The position numbers and the translations under genes are program-made. The notes beneath the pieces are model-generated. The model did no database searches. It had not been told where the DNA came from and was given only the letters and a program-made list of their open reading frames with translations. A stretch of 64,000 nt of DNA from CAIYYO01 sp049299895 (lineage in GTDB: Archaea; Altiarchaeota; Altiarchaeia; IMC4; QMZM01): positions 1-64,000 of the forward strand of contig JBAQYF010000026.1 in NCBI GenBank assembly GCA_049299895.1, read 5' to 3'. Shown here in pieces: positions 41,289 to 49,012 of the stretch (position 1 is its first letter; every line of letters begins with the position of its first letter).

Positions 41289-41310
41289 ACTCCTACAATA
41301 TTGTAGGAGT
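41289..41310. promoter_or_regulatory. Perfect 22-bp palindrome, likely operator of the winged-helix gene
   Basis: ACTCCTACAAT followed at once by its exact reverse complement ATTGTAGGAGT, 12 bases before the ATG at 41323. A perfect dyad next to the start of a DNA-binding protein gene suggests autorepression. TATA-like sequences lie upstream (TATATGTTAATTAC at about 41257). Confidence 0.65.
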
Positions 41311-41322
41311 AATTGCTATAAC

Positions 41323-41670
41323 ATGGACGAATCAATGTTTGTAAAGGTTTTTGGGAACTATCCGCAGGTTAAGGTCTTGGATTTTCTGATCGAGAACGAT
41401 ATTTTTGATTACTCGAAGACGCAGATTGCCGAGCTTTCAGACGTGAGCTTCAATACATTGGAGACATTCTGGAGCAAGCTGATTGAAACAGGGATCGTAA
41501 AGGCCAGTCGCAGGGTCGGGAACTCCCAGATGTATCAATTAAATAAGGATAACCCGGCCGTCAAGAAGATGCTTGAAATAGACAAGAATCTGATGCTTTT
41601 ATCAATGGCAGAAGATGCAGAGTCTCCAGTCGCATCTAAGCAAAAGGCAAAATACAAAATTCCCGCATGA
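41323..41670 (+). CDS. Winged helix-turn-helix regulator
   Basis: The 115-residue protein opens FVKVFGNYPQVKVLDFLIEN and has a winged-helix DNA-binding core, KTQIAELSDVSFNTLETFWS, followed by a wing with SRRVGNSQMYQLNK. Its C-terminal 30 residues are polar (AEDAESPVASKQKAK). Archaeal HTH proteins of this type are often paired with a small antitoxin-like or partner protein. Here the partner's ATG overlaps its stop by four bases. The 22-bp palindrome at 41289-41310 probably controls it. Confidence 0.82.
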   Translation: MDESMFVKVFGNYPQVKVLDFLIENDIFDYSKTQIAELSDVSFNTLETFWSKLIETGIVKASRRVGNSQMYQLNKDNPAVKKMLEIDKNLMLLSMAEDAESPVASKQKAKYKIPA

Positions 41671-41822
41671 TTCCAGGGGAACTGTTCATGGCATCGTTAA
41701 CAGGAGAGAATCCTTTCGCCAAAAAGAGTTATCTTGAGAAACTGGATAAGGTTAGGAAGGGTAGGTTCATTAGAGTGGATAACTTCCTTGGCAGGTATAA
41801 GAGTGTCAAGAGGGCTGCATAG
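41667..41822 (+). CDS. Small partner protein of the winged-helix regulator
   Basis: The 51-residue product includes MIPGELFMASLTGENPFAKK, then YLEKLDKVRKGRFIRVDNFL, ending RYKSVKRAA. It is basic, and its ATGA overlap with the regulator stop shows coupled translation. Small proteins of this type follow similar winged-helix genes in archaea. Their job is not known to me; an accessory DNA- or protein-binding role is plausible. Confidence 0.6.
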   Translation: MIPGELFMASLTGENPFAKKSYLEKLDKVRKGRFIRVDNFLGRYKSVKRAA

Positions 41823-41849
41823 GCCTATGATCCAAGAACGAAGATATCT

Positions 41850-41886
41850 ATGAATGTTACATTCATGAATGTTACATTCATGTAAC
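41850..41886. repeat. Tandem 15-bp repeat with GTTAC dyads
   Basis: ATGAATGTTACATTC occurs twice in tandem (41850-41864 and 41865-41879), followed by ATGTAAC. GTTACAT and ATGTAAC (41871-41877 and 41880-41886) form a perfect dyad with a 2-base centre. Confidence 0.7.
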
Positions 41887-41973
41887 AATAATTTATGGGG
41901 CAAAAAAAGGACGTATAATATGTCAATAGCCCCATAAACCTATTTTACCTGGTTTGCCTTGTTTTGTTCACCA

Positions 41974-42005
41974 AAGTAAACAAAATATGCTATTTTTGTT
42001 TACTT
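41974..42005. repeat. Perfect 12-bp-arm inverted repeat
   Basis: AAGTAAACAAAA (41974-41985) and TTTTGTTTACTT (41994-42005) are exact complements around an 8-base loop. It covers the end of the decayed gene at 42004 and may be its terminator, with T-rich transcript on one strand, or an operator. Confidence 0.65.
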
Positions 42006-42137
42006 AACTGAATATTCCAAGCAGCCACTTCCGCAGCGGCACGTATTTTGTCCGGTCTTTTTTCATCTGCTTAGCGCCATGCGATCTAAGTCCCGCATCT
42101 GTAGTTTCTAGCTTCTCTAATACTGGCAGCGTAACAT
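42004..42137 (-). pseudogene. Decayed small gene, apparent frameshift near the start
   Basis: On the minus strand a frame ending at TAA (42006-42004) reads LPVLEKLETTDAGLRSHGAK, then QMKKDRTKYVPLRKWLLGIF, which looks like a genuine small basic protein. There is no start in that frame: an in-frame TAA precedes it. The ATG at 42137-42135 is one frame off, so a single-base frameshift after MLR is the simplest explanation. The GTAAC operators of 42131-42168 lie over its start. Confidence 0.35.
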
Positions 42138-42168
42138 TTTATGCACAAATGTTACGTTTCAACGTAAC
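42131..42168. promoter_or_regulatory. Overlapping GTTAC-type dyads
   Basis: GTAACATTT (42131-42139) pairs with AAATGTTAC (42147-42155). The same GTTAC then forms GTTACGTT (42151-42158) with AACGTAAC (42161-42168) across a 2-base centre. They share the AATGTTAC half-site with the tandem repeat at 41850, about 280 bases away, so one protein could bind both. Confidence 0.6.
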
Positions 42169-42274
42169 AAAGAATGAAAAGGATAGACTGAGGCTCTGCG
42201 AACGAACTCACCCAAGGATGCTTGGTGTTTTCAATTTATATCTTTTTAATACGCCATACATAACAGGTGTTTTT

Positions 42275-42577
42275 ATGGGCGCGACAGTTACGACACGGGT
42301 TTCGGATCAGATCGCAAAGGATCTTAAAAAAATCTCCAGGGAGGAGGAGCTTGATATGTCTTCCGTTGTGAGGAGGCTTCTTTCCAGGTCTATTCGCGAG
42401 TGGAAGGTCGAGCATGCCTTGAAGGAATACCAGGAGGGCAGCATCACTTTGTGGAAGGCTGCGAGGTATGCCGGATTGTCCCTGCGGGAGATGATCGATC
42501 TTGCGACCGAAAAGGGCGTTTCGCTTCAATATACTTTGGAGGACTTGCGCGAGGATTTTGAAGCTGCGAAGGCTTAA
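42275..42577 (+). CDS. UPF0175-type antitoxin with ribbon-helix-helix-like N-terminus
   Basis: The start chosen is the ATG at 42275 (MGATVTTRVSDQIAKDLKKI); the longer frame has no protein-like sequence before it. The 100 residues begin with a ribbon-helix-helix-like segment (SSVVRRLLSRSIREWK). They continue with the UPF0175 helix-turn-helix-type pattern, ITLWKAARYAGLSLREMIDL, and an acidic end, TLEDLREDFEAA. It is the antitoxin partner of the PIN toxin that starts one base after its stop. Confidence 0.82.
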   Translation: MGATVTTRVSDQIAKDLKKISREEELDMSSVVRRLLSRSIREWKVEHALKEYQEGSITLWKAARYAGLSLREMIDLATEKGVSLQYTLEDLREDFEAAKA

Positions 42578-42578
42578 G

Positions 42579-43079
42579 ATGATAGTTTCTAATTCTTCGC
42601 CTCTGATAGACCTTGGAAGGATCGGCAGGCTCGGCCTGTTGAAAGATCTTTTTGGATTGGTCATTGTCCCGGAGGAAGTGAAGGCTGAGACCGTTGACAA
42701 CGGGCTGGAGAATAAGTCGCCTGATGCTTATGTCATCCGGGATGCGATCAATGCAGGATGGATCGAGGTCAGAAAGACTGCGGCTTTGCCGGGCCTGGAA
42801 GATTTTGGGATAGATCTAGGAGAAGCCGAGGCATTGTCTCTTGCCAAAGAGCTCGGAGTAAAAGAAATTCTTATTGACGAGCGGCATGCGCGCCTCGCGG
42901 CAAAGGCTCTCGGATTACAGCCGAGGGGTATTCTTTATGTATTGTTCCTGGCTTTGAGAAAGGGTCTGATCGATATTGGGGAGTATGAGTCCTGCCTTGA
43001 TGAACTGAGAAAAGCGGGTTTTCGCCTGGGCGAGGATGTGCACCGGGAGGCGCTGAATATGGGCAGGCAATTGAAGTGA
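42579..43079 (+). CDS. PIN-domain (DUF3368) toxin
   Basis: The start at 42579 (MIVSNSSPLIDLGRIGRLGL) follows the antitoxin stop by one base; a longer frame would overlap it. The 166-residue DUF3368 PIN domain has the first acidic site in NSSPLI (N/D-type start), the second in LGEAEALSLAKELG (E), and the third in LIDERHARLAAKALG. The order antitoxin-toxin with tight coupling fits a VapBC-like module. It ends opposite the TPR gene with no gap. Confidence 0.85.
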   Translation: MIVSNSSPLIDLGRIGRLGLLKDLFGLVIVPEEVKAETVDNGLENKSPDAYVIRDAINAGWIEVRKTAALPGLEDFGIDLGEAEALSLAKELGVKEILIDERHARLAAKALGLQPRGILYVLFLALRKGLIDIGEYESCLDELRKAGFRLGEDVHREALNMGRQLK

Positions 43080-44492
43080 TCATTCGACCCTTCTGATCAC
43101 CATCATGTCCTGTATCTTGGCTATGTTCGCCTGGCATATCTCTATCTGCGTCCTTGCTCCGAGCGCGGAGAATATCTTTAATGCGCCTCTCTGGTATTCC
43201 ATGGCTTTTTCGAGTTCTCCTGTCTTTCTGTAGATTATGCCGATGTTGACCATCCCGGTTGCTTCGCCCATCCGGTTCCCGGTCTGTTTGTGCAGGCGCA
43301 GGGCGTCTCCGAAGTAGGCGATCGCTTTGTCGTATTCGCCTTTCTGCTGGTATATGAGGCCGATGTTGCCGAGTTGGTTAGCCTCTCCGTCCATGTTTCC
43401 GAGGGCCCGGTGTATCTGCAGGCTTTCTTCCTCGTATTTGCCGGCTGCGACGAGGTCTCCTTTTATCTGGTATGCTCCGCCGATGTTTCCTAGCTGGTCT
43501 GCTTCGCCTTTTTTGTTTTTGATCTCTTTGTGGTGCTTTAGGGATTCGTTATAGTATTCCAGGGCTTTGTCCGTCTCTCCTTTCTGCTGGCGTATGAGCC
43601 CCATGTTCCCGAGGTCTTCTGCAGTGTGGAACGTGTCTTTTAGGTGCCTGTGTATTATGAGCGCGTCTTCCTGGGTGTGCAATGCCTTGTCTGGTTCCCC
43701 GTTCCGCCTGTAGATCAGCGCAAGATTTGAAAGGGTGTCTGCTTCGCGTTCTTTGTTTCCCAGCCGGAGGTACTTTTTAAGCGCGTCTTCGCCGTTCCTC
43801 CTGGCCTTGTCGTACATGTTCTTGTGCAGGTAGGTGATGCATAGATTGCCGGACGCTATTGCTTCCCCTTCTTCGTCCTTTATCTCGGATGCTTCGCCGA
43901 GCGCTTTCTGGTAGAATTTTTCCGCTTCGGAAAACATACCCTGGCTGTAATACGTATTCCCGGCCATTATGAGTAGAGCGACGTTATCCGCCCCCAGGGC
44001 CCCCCTCGATAGGAGGTTTGCGAATATGCCAAGTGCTTCGCTGTAGTGGTATTCGTCCTTTTTCTCCATCCCGCGGCGGAACAGTTTCTTTTCGTCTGAT
44101 TCGGCGGCGTCTTTCCATCCGCCAAAATAGTCTGCAGGATTCGGGGAGACGATGTGTACGCTTATGCTGCCTTCTTCTTTCCGGGCCATGAAGAGTTCCA
44201 TCCCTCTTTTGTCCCTTATCTCCTCCAATACGGGGTTTATCCTCTCCTGCCCCTCGAATGAATAATTCTTATGCTTCTTTGACGCAAGCTTCCTGCCTAC
44301 GAATGCGCCGGCGACTACGGCCCCTATCCCCGCGATCAGCTTTCCGACGAAGCCAGAGTCTTTGCCTTCATGCGCATCATGCGAATCCTCGATTTCTTGC
44401 GCATCCGCGCCGTCCATGCCTGTTTCTATTTTTTCGCTGTCAGTATCCATCTTGACGCCCCATGAACGTATCCAGTCGATGAATCGGCCCAC
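43080..44492 (-). CDS. Membrane-anchored tetratricopeptide-repeat protein
   Basis: The 470-residue protein has a short polar N-terminus, a glycine-rich membrane segment (LIAGIGAVVAGAFVG, about residues 50-65) and a middle globular part. About seven tandem repeats of 40 residues follow, each containing GNIGLIYxxKGExDKA. The 40-residue type is that of the kinesin-light-chain/LGN TPR_12 family, which binds other proteins. The repeats are close to each other in sequence, so they arose by tandem duplication. The interaction partner is unknown. Confidence 0.85.
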   Translation of the reverse strand: MGRFIDWIRSWGVKMDTDSEKIETGMDGADAQEIEDSHDAHEGKDSGFVGKLIAGIGAVVAGAFVGRKLASKKHKNYSFEGQERINPVLEEIRDKRGMELFMARKEEGSISVHIVSPNPADYFGGWKDAAESDEKKLFRRGMEKKDEYHYSEALGIFANLLSRGALGADNVALLIMAGNTYYSQGMFSEAEKFYQKALGEASEIKDEEGEAIASGNLCITYLHKNMYDKARRNGEDALKKYLRLGNKEREADTLSNLALIYRRNGEPDKALHTQEDALIIHRHLKDTFHTAEDLGNMGLIRQQKGETDKALEYYNESLKHHKEIKNKKGEADQLGNIGGAYQIKGDLVAAGKYEEESLQIHRALGNMDGEANQLGNIGLIYQQKGEYDKAIAYFGDALRLHKQTGNRMGEATGMVNIGIIYRKTGELEKAMEYQRGALKIFSALGARTQIEICQANIAKIQDMMVIRRVE

Positions 44493-44597
44493 TAAAGGAT
44501 AGCCGATTAAACCTAATTATATGGGATTACGGACCTAAATTCCCCCACCGGATAAAGGCTTTAAGACAACTCAGAAAATAAAAAGAAGAAGGAGCGA

Positions 44598-46406
44598 TCA
44601 CTTGATCACTATCTCAAGTGCCGGCGCATCCGCCCCTGTTGCAGGAATGGACACGTCCTGTTTCGTCCAGTATCCGTCGCTCCCGCATTGCGATGCTCCC
44701 TGCGTATCCCACAGGTTCTCTTCGCCTCTCAGCTGGAAGGATATTACCTTGTCTCCGTTGTTTACCGCCTTCCGGACATACTCGGTAACGTCAAGGGAAT
44801 ACGCCTGTGCAGTGCTTATTTCCTGCGAGGCTATCGCGTCGCCCGGTATGTTGTACAGCGGTTCGCATTCTTTGCAGTAGGGCTGGGTGCATATGTCCCC
44901 TCCTGCGCTGCAGGAAACGGGTTCTAGTCCGAAATTGTAGACAAATGCCCCGATCTTTTGAGGCTTGTTCACGACTGCGGGCTTTATCCTCAGGGAGGCG
45001 ACCGATATCTCGGTTCCTGCTGCAAAGGAGGAAATGTCATATTCCATATCCGCTCGTCCCGCAGAGGGAGTATAATAATATGATTGTTCCATGCACCGGT
45101 ATCCGACAGACAGCATACCGTCTTTGGGGGCGTCGCACGCATAGTATGCATTCTTGCAGTCTCCTTTGACTTCTATCCCGTAGACCTGGTACGCCTCTTT
45201 TGGCATAATCCTCGCAGTTCCGAGGACGGTCTTACTTACCTGCCCGGACTTGGTCCTGCCGCAGGATTTGTATTCGTAGCCGACGGTCACGTCCAGCCCG
45301 TCATCCGCCGATGGCGTCACGGAGAGGATGCATTCCGTCTCCTTGCCCGGCGCAACAATAGAAGAGTCGCAGGATACGAACTTATGAGGCGCCCGGGAGG
45401 ATATCGTCTTAATGGTCATGTTCGCAGTGCCTGTGTTTTTGACAAGGACGCGCAGGTTTATCTGTTCTCCCACGCTGGCCGCCTGGGCTCCGGAAATGGA
45501 GAACTCTGCCTTGGCATCTCCGGCCTGGGTTATCTTTATATTCTTTTTCACGCTGATAGTTCCCACTTTCACAAGGTCTTTTAAGGATTTTCCTGACATC
45601 TTCGGGAACATGGGCACCTGATACTGGCAGAATGCGTCCGTTCCGCCGCACATGTCACTCGCGGGATCGCATATGCCGCCGTAGTAGTAATAGATGCATT
45701 CCACTGTGTAATCGGCCTGGAAAGACGCATCTCCGGCGGCTGTCGCTTGGTAGTATTCGCCTGCCTGGGCCAGGTTGCCGGACGGGTTTGCCGTTCCTTT
45801 CATGCTGCAGGCCAGGTTGCCTATTATATTATAGTGCTCTAAAAAGCCAGTCCCTGAGGCATTGCCTTTTAGATCAACGTTGTATACGGGTATCCCGGTA
45901 AGGGGGTCTACGTATCCGTCGGCGACCTTCGTTCCCCCCACTTTTGCAGGGGATGCGCTCTTGTGCTGGCTTACGAGCTTGTTTACGACCGCTTCAACGT
46001 CTGCTATCCAGTAGACCGGAGGTGAGTCCATGTCTCCTCCGTCGTCCCAGTATTCTCCTTTGCTTGCGCCTTTGGCCAGGGTGAATTTCTCGCCGACGCA
46101 CATTTCATCAGCGACCACGTAGCCGTCGGATGTTACGAGCTTTACGTCTTCCGGGATAGTGATGCGGGTGTTGACTCCGAAAATGCTGCAGTACACTGTC
46201 TTCTTTGCGTAGCCGTCCATGCTTATGCCCACGGCGACGGGGCAGTTTTTGTCTCCGATGTCTTTTCCTTCGACGGCCGATGCGTATTGCGACCACATCA
46301 TACCGTAGTTCAGCGCCAGAAAGTTGTAGCTTCCGGAAACCGCGGAAGCAGTGCATGAGAATATTGTCAAAAATACCAGTGTTCCGGTAAATACCCCCGT
46401 TTTCAT
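44598..46406 (-). CDS. Large secreted protein with Ig-like and DNRLRE-type domains
   Basis: The 602-residue protein has a signal peptide (MKTGVFTGTLVFLTIFSCTA). It holds about 18 Cys scattered for disulphides, an Ig-like/CARDB-like segment (EQINLRVLVKNTGTANMTI, about residues 335-400) and a C-terminal domain with SLDVTEYVRKAVNNGDKVIS and FQLRGEEN, as in DNRLRE or disaggregatase-related surface proteins. It should be exported and sit at or near the surface. The function is unknown; it starts next to divergent priS. Confidence 0.65.
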   Translation of the reverse strand: MKTGVFTGTLVFLTIFSCTASAVSGSYNFLALNYGMMWSQYASAVEGKDIGDKNCPVAVGISMDGYAKKTVYCSIFGVNTRITIPEDVKLVTSDGYVVADEMCVGEKFTLAKGASKGEYWDDGGDMDSPPVYWIADVEAVVNKLVSQHKSASPAKVGGTKVADGYVDPLTGIPVYNVDLKGNASGTGFLEHYNIIGNLACSMKGTANPSGNLAQAGEYYQATAAGDASFQADYTVECIYYYYGGICDPASDMCGGTDAFCQYQVPMFPKMSGKSLKDLVKVGTISVKKNIKITQAGDAKAEFSISGAQAASVGEQINLRVLVKNTGTANMTIKTISSRAPHKFVSCDSSIVAPGKETECILSVTPSADDGLDVTVGYEYKSCGRTKSGQVSKTVLGTARIMPKEAYQVYGIEVKGDCKNAYYACDAPKDGMLSVGYRCMEQSYYYTPSAGRADMEYDISSFAAGTEISVASLRIKPAVVNKPQKIGAFVYNFGLEPVSCSAGGDICTQPYCKECEPLYNIPGDAIASQEISTAQAYSLDVTEYVRKAVNNGDKVISFQLRGEENLWDTQGASQCGSDGYWTKQDVSIPATGADAPALEIVIK

Positions 46407-46461
46407 GTTAATACATTAGCCAAAGGGGTTATTAATATTTCTCAAACTATATTCTTCTGCC

Positions 46462-47640
46462 ATGAACATAGAAACCAAGCTTTTTTTGAAGAAAAGGTTC
46501 ACGGAGTACTATACAAGGCACCTTGTTCCTGCGCCCTCGGAGATAGAAAAAAGAGAGTTTGGCTTCGGAACGCTCACGGACAAGATAAAGGTCCGCCACA
46601 AGTCCTTCCGCAATGAAAAGGACCTCCACGGCTTCCTGCGCAGGGAAGCGCCATACTATATATCATATTCAGCAGCATACTACGATTTCCCCAGTAATCC
46701 CATGAACGAGAAGGTCTGGAGGGGGGCTGAACTCATATTCGACCTGGACGTCCCAATGAAGTACCTGGATGCAAAATCCCTTGAAAAAGTGAAAAAAGAA
46801 ACCCAGAGCCTGCTTGACTTCCTGAAAGGGGACTACGGCATACCTGATAAGGAGATAACCGTCAATTTCTCGGGGAGCAAGGGATACCACATACACGTAT
46901 CCAGCGAGAACGTAAAAAGCCTGGGCAGGGACGAACGAAGGGAGATAGTGGATTACCTCACGGGAAAGATAAATTTCAAAGACTATCTGCGCTTTTCCGG
47001 CTCAAAGGAAGAAGAAGTGCTGGGCCCGAAAAAAGGAGACCCCGGGTGGCCTGGAAGAATATACAGGAGCCTGCATGATTTCATCGGCAAATCCACGGAG
47101 AAAGACCTGATGGAAATACCTGGAATAGGCGAGAAAAAAGCGGCGCTGATCCTCGGGAAGAAAGCGCGCCTACTCGAAGCGCTCGACGCCGGAAGATACG
47201 ACCTCATGCCCGAGATCGTCACCATAGAGAGAAGCCGTTCCAGGTCAGGCGATCCGAACGTGCAGAGGACCGGGAGGATTGAGAATATCAGCGCGCCCCT
47301 GATACAGAGGATAGTAGACTACCTTGCCGTCCACATGGAAGCAGAAGACACGGACAAGATGGTAACGATAGATACTTCCCGCCTGATACGTCTCCCGGAT
47401 ACGATACACGGCGGCTCCGGGCTTGTTGCAAAGAGGGTCGCCGACCTTGACAGATTCGACCCCTTGACCGAGGCTCTCGCATTCGGAAATGAGAGCGTGA
47501 AAATATGCCTACAGGAGCAGGTCCCGGCCTTCGACATAGGCGGGCAGGGTTTCGGGCCGCTCGAACCCGGCAGTTTGGAGCTTCCGTGTTATGCCGCGAT
47601 ATATCTTATGCTGAAGGACAAAGGGGAGATCATCCTTTGA
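46462..47640 (+). CDS. priS: DNA primase small subunit with an inserted helix-hairpin-helix
   Basis: The 392-residue catalytic primase subunit has DLD (residues 94-96) in ELIFDLDVP, SGSKGYHIHVS (137-147) and the late DTSRLIRLPDTIHGGSGL (304-321), the complete catalytic set. Between them it carries LMEIPGIGEKKAALILGKKA (216-235), a helix-hairpin-helix DNA-binding motif not normally found in PriS. PriL is not in the window. Its end overlaps the convergent nob1 gene by 11 bases. Confidence 0.93.
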   Translation: MNIETKLFLKKRFTEYYTRHLVPAPSEIEKREFGFGTLTDKIKVRHKSFRNEKDLHGFLRREAPYYISYSAAYYDFPSNPMNEKVWRGAELIFDLDVPMKYLDAKSLEKVKKETQSLLDFLKGDYGIPDKEITVNFSGSKGYHIHVSSENVKSLGRDERREIVDYLTGKINFKDYLRFSGSKEEEVLGPKKGDPGWPGRIYRSLHDFIGKSTEKDLMEIPGIGEKKAALILGKKARLLEALDAGRYDLMPEIVTIERSRSRSGDPNVQRTGRIENISAPLIQRIVDYLAVHMEAEDTDKMVTIDTSRLIRLPDTIHGGSGLVAKRVADLDRFDPLTEALAFGNESVKICLQEQVPAFDIGGQGFGPLEPGSLELPCYAAIYLMLKDKGEIIL

Positions 47641-48112
47641 CTGCCGTTTTTCCGACGTTCTTCAGTTTTGTCCCGCAGACTTCGCATTTGGTAAATTCCG
47701 CGGAGTGCTTGAGGCCGCATCCGGGGCAGGTCTTTTCCCAGACGTATTCTTTCTGTATGCCCTCCTTGGCGGTTGTGTGGTATTTCAGCCCCATGGATGC
47801 GGCGACGTTCTGGATTGCGTAGTCGTCGCTGACTATTTCCCCGCCGCATTCGAGGGACAATGCGAGGACCCCGAGATCCGCTTCTGAGAGCCTTGAGAGG
47901 TCTCCTGTTTTTTTGGCTGCTTCCTTCACTTTCGCTATGTTCTCAATTGTCGGGTCTCTTACTTTCAACTGCCCGGTGAATATGCCGTGGTCTACCATGG
48001 TCTTTGCCGTCTCATTCACTATTTCGGCGAGGACGTCGTTTGTTATATAGTATTCCTCGGTGGAGAAGTCCAGGTCCGAGTGCAGTATCCCGCATGCATC
48101 CAGTACTTTCAT
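47630..48112 (-). CDS. nob1: Nob1: PIN endonuclease for 16S rRNA 3'-end maturation
   Basis: The 160-residue protein has an N-terminal PIN domain (MKVLDACGILHSDLDF, D5; ADLGVLALSLECGGEIVSDD) and a C-terminal zinc ribbon (CPGCGLKH and CEVCGTK). PIN plus zinc ribbon in this order is the archaeal Nob1 layout, which cuts the 3' end of 16S rRNA. It is divergent from uppS. Confidence 0.93.
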   Translation of the reverse strand: MKVLDACGILHSDLDFSTEEYYITNDVLAEIVNETAKTMVDHGIFTGQLKVRDPTIENIAKVKEAAKKTGDLSRLSEADLGVLALSLECGGEIVSDDYAIQNVAASMGLKYHTTAKEGIQKEYVWEKTCPGCGLKHSAEFTKCEVCGTKLKNVGKTAVKG

Positions 48113-48253
48113 AGGGTCCCTGTTTTTATATTTTTTAACCTGTTCGTTAATATCTATCTTACTAAGATAACGTTTTTAATCTGTTTTAATTAAATGTTTA
48201 ATCGAATAATACTATCAGCCTATTTATCGGCGGATAACATAAAATAGAATAAA

Positions 48254-48943
48254 ATGCATATAGGCGTGATCCCGGACGGCAACAGGCGCTTCATGAAGAA
48301 GAAGGGCATCCCTAATTTGGCTGCTTCATACGAGATGGGGATCAACAAGTTCTACGACGTACTGGACTGGTGCCTGGACCTCGGGGTGAATGAGATAACC
48401 GCTTACGCTCTTTCCACAGAGAACCTGCAGAACCGGGGAGTGCTCGAGATAAAGACGCTGCTCACGCTCTTCTCCAAACAGGCCGAGAGCATGCTTGTAA
48501 GCGAGCGCATACACAAGAAAAAGGTGCGCATAAGAATATGCGGGGACACCGGGCAATTGTTGTCCGCGGGCGGAAAAGACCTTGGAGGAAAACTCCTCGA
48601 AAACCTGAAAAAGCTCGAGGATGCGACAAGCAGCTACAAAGCAGTTACCTTGAATCTTGCCATCGCCTACGGCGGCAGGCAGGAGATAATACATGCGGCT
48701 AACATTGCTGCGTCCGCCGGTCTACCCATAACGGAGGAGAACATACGACAGAACCTGTGGGTGAAAAGCGATCCCGAATTGGTCATAAGGACTTCCGAGC
48801 GCAGGCTAAGTAATTTCCTTGTCTGGCAGTCCGCCTACTCGGAGATATATTTCGTCGAGAAGCTGTGGCAGGAATTCGATAAATCAGACCTTGAAAGCAT
48901 TCTTTCAGACTACAAATCAAAAGAACGCAGATTCGGGAAATAA
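48254..48943 (+). CDS. uppS: Undecaprenyl/cis-prenyl diphosphate synthase
   Basis: The 229-residue cis-prenyltransferase has MHIGVIPDGNRRFMKKKGIP (family signature with Asp near residue 8), EITAYALSTENLQNRG, LNLAIAYGGRQEI and the C-terminal PELVIRTSERRLSNFLVWQS. It makes the lipid carrier for glycans. The N-glycosylation enzyme AglB is the next gene downstream, which gives a clear functional context: lipid carrier, then glycan transfer. The start has no strong ribosome site. Confidence 0.94.
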   Translation: MHIGVIPDGNRRFMKKKGIPNLAASYEMGINKFYDVLDWCLDLGVNEITAYALSTENLQNRGVLEIKTLLTLFSKQAESMLVSERIHKKKVRIRICGDTGQLLSAGGKDLGGKLLENLKKLEDATSSYKAVTLNLAIAYGGRQEIIHAANIAASAGLPITEENIRQNLWVKSDPELVIRTSERRLSNFLVWQSAYSEIYFVEKLWQEFDKSDLESILSDYKSKERRFGK

Positions 48944-49012
48944 AGTTTTTTCTGTTCTGACTTTTTAGCCTTCTGACTAAATATGTTTATACTATACTTT
49001 GGGGTGTTCTAA

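Larger units (their letters stand above)
41823..42274. other. Non-coding region rich in palindromes between regulator and toxin-antitoxin genes
   Basis: The 450 bases hold three separate palindromic structures (41850-41886, 41974-42005, 42131-42168) and a decayed minus-strand gene (42004-42137). No intact gene is seen here; the frame that begins at 42149 upstream of the antitoxin is not convincing before its internal ATG at 42275. Confidence 0.6.

Noticed and set aside
42149..42274. Upstream extension of the antitoxin frame (extra 42 residues)
   Set aside because: The extension crosses the GTTAC palindromes and is not protein-like. The internal ATG at 42275 begins the recognisable family sequence.
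42501..42578. Longer start for the PIN toxin
   Set aside because: It would overlap the antitoxin gene. MIVSNSSPLIDLG is the conserved DUF3368 start, one base after the antitoxin stop.
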